Part shown: in pieces, positions 4,992-7,382 of the stretch
Layout: each line of letters begins with the position of its first letter
How positions within the stretch are numbered: position 1 is the stretch's first letter
From: Armatimonadota bacterium
Lineage (GTDB): Bacteria > Armatimonadota > DTGP01 > JAHWJO01
Direction of reading: 5' to 3'
Length of the DNA: 7,382 nucleotides
Assembly: GCA_019348365.1 (NCBI GenBank)
Contig: JAHWJO010000231.1
Span: 1-7,382 of the forward strand
Made by a program: the position numbers and the translations under genes
Notes under the pieces: generated by a model
The model's database searches: none
Told to the model about the DNA's origin: nothing
Seen by the model: the letters and a program-made list of their open reading frames with translations, nothing else

Positions 4992-5951
4992 AGCTATCCG
5001 CCGGTCCCGGCCGCCCCGGAAGTTCCGACACCCGCCCCTCATACGGGCGGGTTTTTTATCGCCCATGCATCGGAGAACCCGGCCCTCGTCTACATCGCCC
5101 GTCTCACCAGCGAGCGGAGTCGGGCCACCATGCGCGGCCACCTGGAACGGATCGCAACGCTCCTCACCAACGGGGAGCGATCCCTGACCGATCTCCCATG
5201 GGGCTCCCTCCGGTACCAGCACGCCGCGGCGGTCCGGGCGCGCCTGGCCGAAGCCTACGCGCCGGCCACGGCGAACACGATGCTCTCAGCGCTCCGGGGT
5301 GTCATCCAGGAGGCGTGGCGCCTCGGGCAGATGACCGCGGAAGAGTACGGGCGCGCGTGCGACATCAAAGGGATCAAGGCGGAGGTCCTGCCGGCGGGCC
5401 GAGCGCTGGCGCATGAGGAGCTGCGCGCCCTCCTGATATCATGTGATACCAGTTCCGCCGGGAAGCGGGACGCCGCGTTGATCGCGCTCCTCTACGGGTG
5501 CGGCCTCCGGCGCCAGGAGGCGGCGGGCCTCGACCTCGCCGACCATGATCCGGCGGAGGGCTCCCTGAAAATCCGGGGAAAAGGCAGGAAGGAGAGGCTC
5601 GTCTATGCGTCGAAAGAGATCGGGCAATACCTCTATGACTGGAGGACGGCCCGTGGTGATGAGCCCGGGCCGTTTTTTTGTCCCATCCGCAAAGACGGGG
5701 CGGTGCAGCTCCGGCGCATGACGGGCCAGGCGGTCTACAACATCTATACCCGGCACGTCGCGGCGGCGGGGATCGCGAAGAGCTCGCCCCATGATCTGCG
5801 GCGTACGTTCGTGACGGATCTGCTCGACGCCGGGGAGGACCTGGCGACGGTGCAGAAGATGGCCGGGCACTCCCAGATCGCGACGACGGCCCGCTATGAC
5901 CGGCGTGGCGAAGATGCGAAAAGGAAGGCGGCGGGGAAGCTGCTGTTGTAG
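4977..5951 (+). CDS. Tyrosine recombinase / phage-type integrase
   Basis: Catalyses site-specific DNA breakage and joining that inserts or excises the element. From ATG 4977 it has 324 residues. A Pro-rich leader of about 30 residues comes first. The core-binding domain follows (about 34-115, from NPALVYIARL through ATANTMLSALRGVIQEAWRLG). The catalytic domain ends with TTARYDRRGEDAKRKAAGKLL. All expected active-site residues are visible: Arg178 (CGLRRQE), Lys202 (GKGRKERLVY), His272 and Arg275 (PHDLRRTF), His298 (AGH) and nucleophile Tyr307. The start is uncertain. ATG 4917 lies in a terminator loop, ATG 4935 directly follows its T-run with a weak GGGG upstream, and ATG 5130 has GGAG but would remove the first helix of the core-binding domain. 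ATG 4977 has no clear ribosome binding site. Two terminator-like hairpins lie inside the gene. Its stop is 39 bases from the chromosomal-looking methyltransferase, as expected at an element end. Confidence 0.92.
   Translation: MDICQSYPPVPAAPEVPTPAPHTGGFFIAHASENPALVYIARLTSERSRATMRGHLERIATLLTNGERSLTDLPWGSLRYQHAAAVRARLAEAYAPATANTMLSALRGVIQEAWRLGQMTAEEYGRACDIKGIKAEVLPAGRALAHEELRALLISCDTSSAGKRDAALIALLYGCGLRRQEAAGLDLADHDPAEGSLKIRGKGRKERLVYASKEIGQYLYDWRTARGDEPGPFFCPIRKDGAVQLRRMTGQAVYNIYTRHVAAAGIAKSSPHDLRRTFVTDLLDAGEDLATVQKMAGHSQIATTARYDRRGEDAKRKAAGKLLL
5030..5057 (+). terminator. Terminator-like hairpin inside the integrase 5' end
   Basis: ACCCGCCC (5030-5037) pairs perfectly with GGGCGGGT (5045-5052) around a seven-base loop, and T 5052-5057 follows. 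The structure meets the usual intrinsic terminator criteria on the plus strand, yet it lies within the apparent coding sequence (encoding PAPHTGGFF). It could act as an attenuator when translation is weak, or show that translation starts further downstream. Confidence 0.6.
5646..5679 (+). terminator. Terminator-like hairpin inside the integrase catalytic domain
   Basis: ACGGCCCG (5646-5653) pairs perfectly with CGGGCCGT (5666-5673) around a twelve-base loop, and seven T residues (5673-5679) follow. It encodes the conserved RGDEPGPFF stretch, so coding constraint alone may explain part of it. The T7 run is unusual in this GC-rich gene. Active translation would normally keep such a stem open. 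Confidence 0.5.
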
Positions 5952-5990
5952 TGTTCGAGAGTGTGTGAATTGAATAAGTATCGTTCACCA
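5952..5990. other. Candidate element-chromosome junction (attachment site region)
   Basis: This 39-base gap lies between two convergent stops: the integrase on the plus strand and the methyltransferase on the minus strand. GC content drops sharply at about 5945. An integrase next to unrelated chromosomal genes commonly marks an att site. No tRNA end is visible, and the second copy of any core repeat would lie outside the window. The exact crossover point cannot be defined. Confidence 0.4.
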
Positions 5991-7007
5991 CTAATGGGCA
6001 TGAACGGAGTACGCGCATTCAAAGAAATCGTCATACAAGAAGGTGGTATTGAGAAAAAGCTGCCGCCAATCTTTCCGGTAGGGATAATCATCCATCCCGA
6101 TCTTTACCTGGTCCTCTCGATTCTGCTCCAGCTTCCTTTGCTTGCTGTACAGTATTCCACGGGTCAGCCGATCGATGTGATCGAAGTAGTTGTTGATGCT
6201 TTCCTGGGGCATCTCGGCAAAGCTGTAGATATTGATAAACGCATCGACAGACCCCTCGGCTATCCCTTCGATCTGGTGGGCACCCAGGGTCCAGACTTTC
6301 CTTGTCAGCAGCTCGTCGCGGGTGAACACTTTTTGTCGGCGTGATCCCGTATAGGGGACTACTCCTCCCGGAATCACTCTGGAGAGCCAGCTCGAGGAAC
6401 AGGCGAGGGCCTCCGGCAAATCGAGGATGACGTACGTGCAATCAGGAAACATCCTGTGGCAAACATAGGCAAGTCGGCCGTAGCCGGCTCCCAATTCTAC
6501 GATCAGACGAGGAGTCCCTTTCTGATTTGCTAATTGCCAGGCAAACCGAATCCGATAGGCTTCTTCTATACTCTGGAGGAAGTCCAAGCTCCAGGCGCGT
6601 CCGTTAAAGACCTCCTGGTCCGCCGTTCCCCCTTCGGGGGGTTCGGATTCCCTATCCAGGAAGCCTTCGGTATCCAACGGGCGAATGATTTGAGAATAAA
6701 CATGAAGGAGCGAACGGTAAACTTGTCGGCTCTCGGGTTCAGGGCCGGCAAAAGTTCGATTGAAGTACTGGGTCCGTAGATCTTCTAACCCACCTCCCCA
6801 GATAAGCTCAGAATATCGACGGTTGATCTGTTCCCAAAATCTGCCAGCCTGATAAAGCTCAGGGGCATTCTTATTATCCTGCTTCATCAAATCATAAGTC
6901 TGAACGTTCTGCTGGTTATCCGGCTTTCGAAAAATGCGATGACATCTTCCTCTTAATTGAAGAATCCGTCGGTTAGAAGCTTTCTGAAGAGCATTACGGA
7001 CCGACAT
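5991..7007 (-). CDS. Putative sugar O-methyltransferase (NanM-like)
   Basis: Probably transfers a methyl group from S-adenosylmethionine to a sugar of a surface polysaccharide, in the cytosol. From ATG 7007 it has 338 residues. The N-terminal part carries FWEQINRRYSELIWGGG (57-73). The Rossmann domain shows motif I IVELGAGYGRLAYV (169-182) and a second strand ending in an acidic residue, TYVILDLPEAL (191-201). The segment DAFINIYSFAEMPQESINNYF (255-275) is characteristic of the putative sugar O-methyltransferase group TIGR04371, as I recall it. I choose ATG 7007 over an in-frame GTG at 7043 because AGGAG (7018-7022) lies ten bases before it and nothing suitable precedes the GTG. Lower GC, opposite strand and content unlike the phage genes mark it as chromosomal. 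It probably follows the DUF218 gene in one transcript. The substrate is unknown. Confidence 0.75.
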   Translation of the reverse strand: MSVRNALQKASNRRILQLRGRCHRIFRKPDNQQNVQTYDLMKQDNKNAPELYQAGRFWEQINRRYSELIWGGGLEDLRTQYFNRTFAGPEPESRQVYRSLLHVYSQIIRPLDTEGFLDRESEPPEGGTADQEVFNGRAWSLDFLQSIEEAYRIRFAWQLANQKGTPRLIVELGAGYGRLAYVCHRMFPDCTYVILDLPEALACSSSWLSRVIPGGVVPYTGSRRQKVFTRDELLTRKVWTLGAHQIEGIAEGSVDAFINIYSFAEMPQESINNYFDHIDRLTRGILYSKQRKLEQNREDQVKIGMDDYPYRKDWRQLFLNTTFLYDDFFECAYSVHAH

Positions 7008-7017
7008 TCTATATAAA

Positions 7018-7022
7018 CTCCT
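7018..7022 (-). promoter_or_regulatory. Ribosome binding site of the methyltransferase
   Basis: The minus strand reads AGGAG here, ten bases before ATG 7007. It decides the start in favour of 7007 over the upstream GTG at 7043. Confidence 0.6.
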
Positions 7023-7043
7023 ATTTAGACTGAGCTTAGACAC

Positions 7044-7166
7044 TTTTTGAGGCCATCAGCCGTTATGGATGATGATTCAAACCGATGGAGGGACGGAGAG
7101 GCGAGGAGGCGAAGAAGCGGGCGGCGTTTCTGCTCAAGCTGTGAGAGGGGTCCCAGAGACGGCGCA
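7044..7166. other. Spacer between two minus-strand genes, partly GC-rich
   Basis: This gap separates the DUF218 stop from the methyltransferase region. Positions 7085-7145 are GC-rich in an otherwise moderate-GC neighbourhood. No clear terminator or promoter is visible, so read-through from the DUF218 gene into the methyltransferase is possible. Confidence 0.35.
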
Positions 7167-7382
7167 TCAGAGCCATCCCCTCCGCTTGTACACCAGATAC
7201 CCTGCGGATTCGTGGACCCACGTCCGAAAGGCTTCCAGCCGCTCCAGGGCCGTTTTCGGGTTTTTCTCGTCGAAGCGTAGCTCCGGAGCGACACTCGGAA
7301 CGACTTCCGCCTGGCTTCCAAAGATCTTGCGGAAAACTCCGAGAGATCGCTTCATATGATGCCCCTGAGTCACCACTAGGAT
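7167..7382 (-). CDS. C-terminal end of a YdcF/SanA-like DUF218 protein (5' end outside window)
   Basis: The frame is open from the right edge to TGA at 7167-7169, giving 71 residues. The first visible strand and helix, ILVVTQGHHMKRSLGVFRKI, match the block of DUF218 proteins that commonly reads LLVTSxYHMxRA. The end LERLEAFRTWVHESAGYLVYKRRGW matches the family's closing helix, which often ends in LLWYRLRGW. The family includes E. coli YdcF, SanA and ElyC. Members are usually anchored in the inner membrane or cytosolic and are linked to envelope integrity or polysaccharide metabolism; the biochemical activity is mostly unsettled. Residues for the N-terminal part are not in the window. The gene lies upstream of the methyltransferase on the same strand, which suits an envelope or exopolysaccharide locus. 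Confidence 0.75.
   Translation of the reverse strand: MLVVTQGHHMKRSLGVFRKIFGSQAEVVPSVAPELRFDEKNPKTALERLEAFRTWVHESAGYLVYKRRGWL

Noticed and set aside
5982..6006. Inverted repeat CGTTCA / TGAACG spanning the methyltransferase stop
   Set aside because: Six pairs around a 13-base loop with no T-run; too weak for a terminator or a defined att core.
5374..6018. Minus-strand frames opposite the integrase
   Set aside because: The opposite strand encodes all integrase catalytic residues; the antisense products are low-complexity Pro/Ser/Arg-rich.
7085..7144. Plus-strand 19-codon micro-ORF (begins MEGRRGEEAKKRAAF) in a GC-rich spot
   Set aside because: It looks coding-like and has a purine-rich context, but is too short, lacks a clear ribosome binding site and has a stop just upstream. 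It could be a gene remnant, which cannot be shown here.
1..7382. CRISPR array, tRNA, rRNA or insertion sequence
   Set aside because: No regularly spaced repeats, no cloverleaf-like or rRNA-like segments and no transposase or terminal inverted repeats were seen by reading; a covariance-model scan was not possible.

Overview
The window joins two kinds of DNA. Positions 1 to about 5951 look like the early or accessory arm of a temperate phage, prophage or phage-like island. Positions about 5990 to 7382 look like bacterial chromosome from a cell-surface polysaccharide or envelope locus. No gene allows a species call. The high-GC coding sequence, strong GGAGG-type ribosome binding sites and the gene families suggest a high-GC Gram-negative environmental bacterium (inference).

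Positions 2-3502 hold a tightly packed plus-strand run of genes. Consecutive genes overlap by 1-4 bases (TGATG or ATGA junctions) or are separated by one base, so they are probably translationally coupled. The recognisable members are a phage Gp37/Gp68-type three-cysteine protein (DUF5131, 477-1562), a widespread phage protein of unknown function (1756-2232) and an ASCH-domain protein (2742-3176). The rest are small unknown proteins. Positions 3515-4655 continue on the same strand with four small, loosely spaced genes rich in Cys pairs. The first lies in high-GC DNA. The next two (3765-4085 and a 55-residue gene at 4141-4308) sit in a patch of visibly lower GC. The fourth is at 4335-4655.

Positions 4656-4976 are non-coding and structured. 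They contain a long hairpin that reads as an intrinsic terminator on the minus strand (4699-4748), a small hairpin (4762-4782), an 8-base direct repeat and a strong plus-strand intrinsic terminator (4904-4933). A tyrosine recombinase (integrase) with a complete catalytic set follows at 4977-5951. Two more terminator-like hairpins with T-runs lie inside its coding sequence, which is unusual.

Immediately after the integrase the GC content falls and coding switches to the minus strand. There is a putative NanM-type sugar O-methyltransferase (5991-7007) and, at the right edge, the C-terminal end of a YdcF/SanA-like DUF218 envelope protein. The 39 bases between the integrase stop and the methyltransferase stop are the best place for an element-chromosome junction. 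No tRNA is visible there.

How the parts may fit together is inference. The integrase would insert the element beside a surface-polysaccharide locus. The coupled small genes would be made together as a block after entry or induction. The terminators around and inside the integrase would keep it insulated from the upstream operon. No CRISPR array, rRNA, tRNA or insertion sequence was seen.
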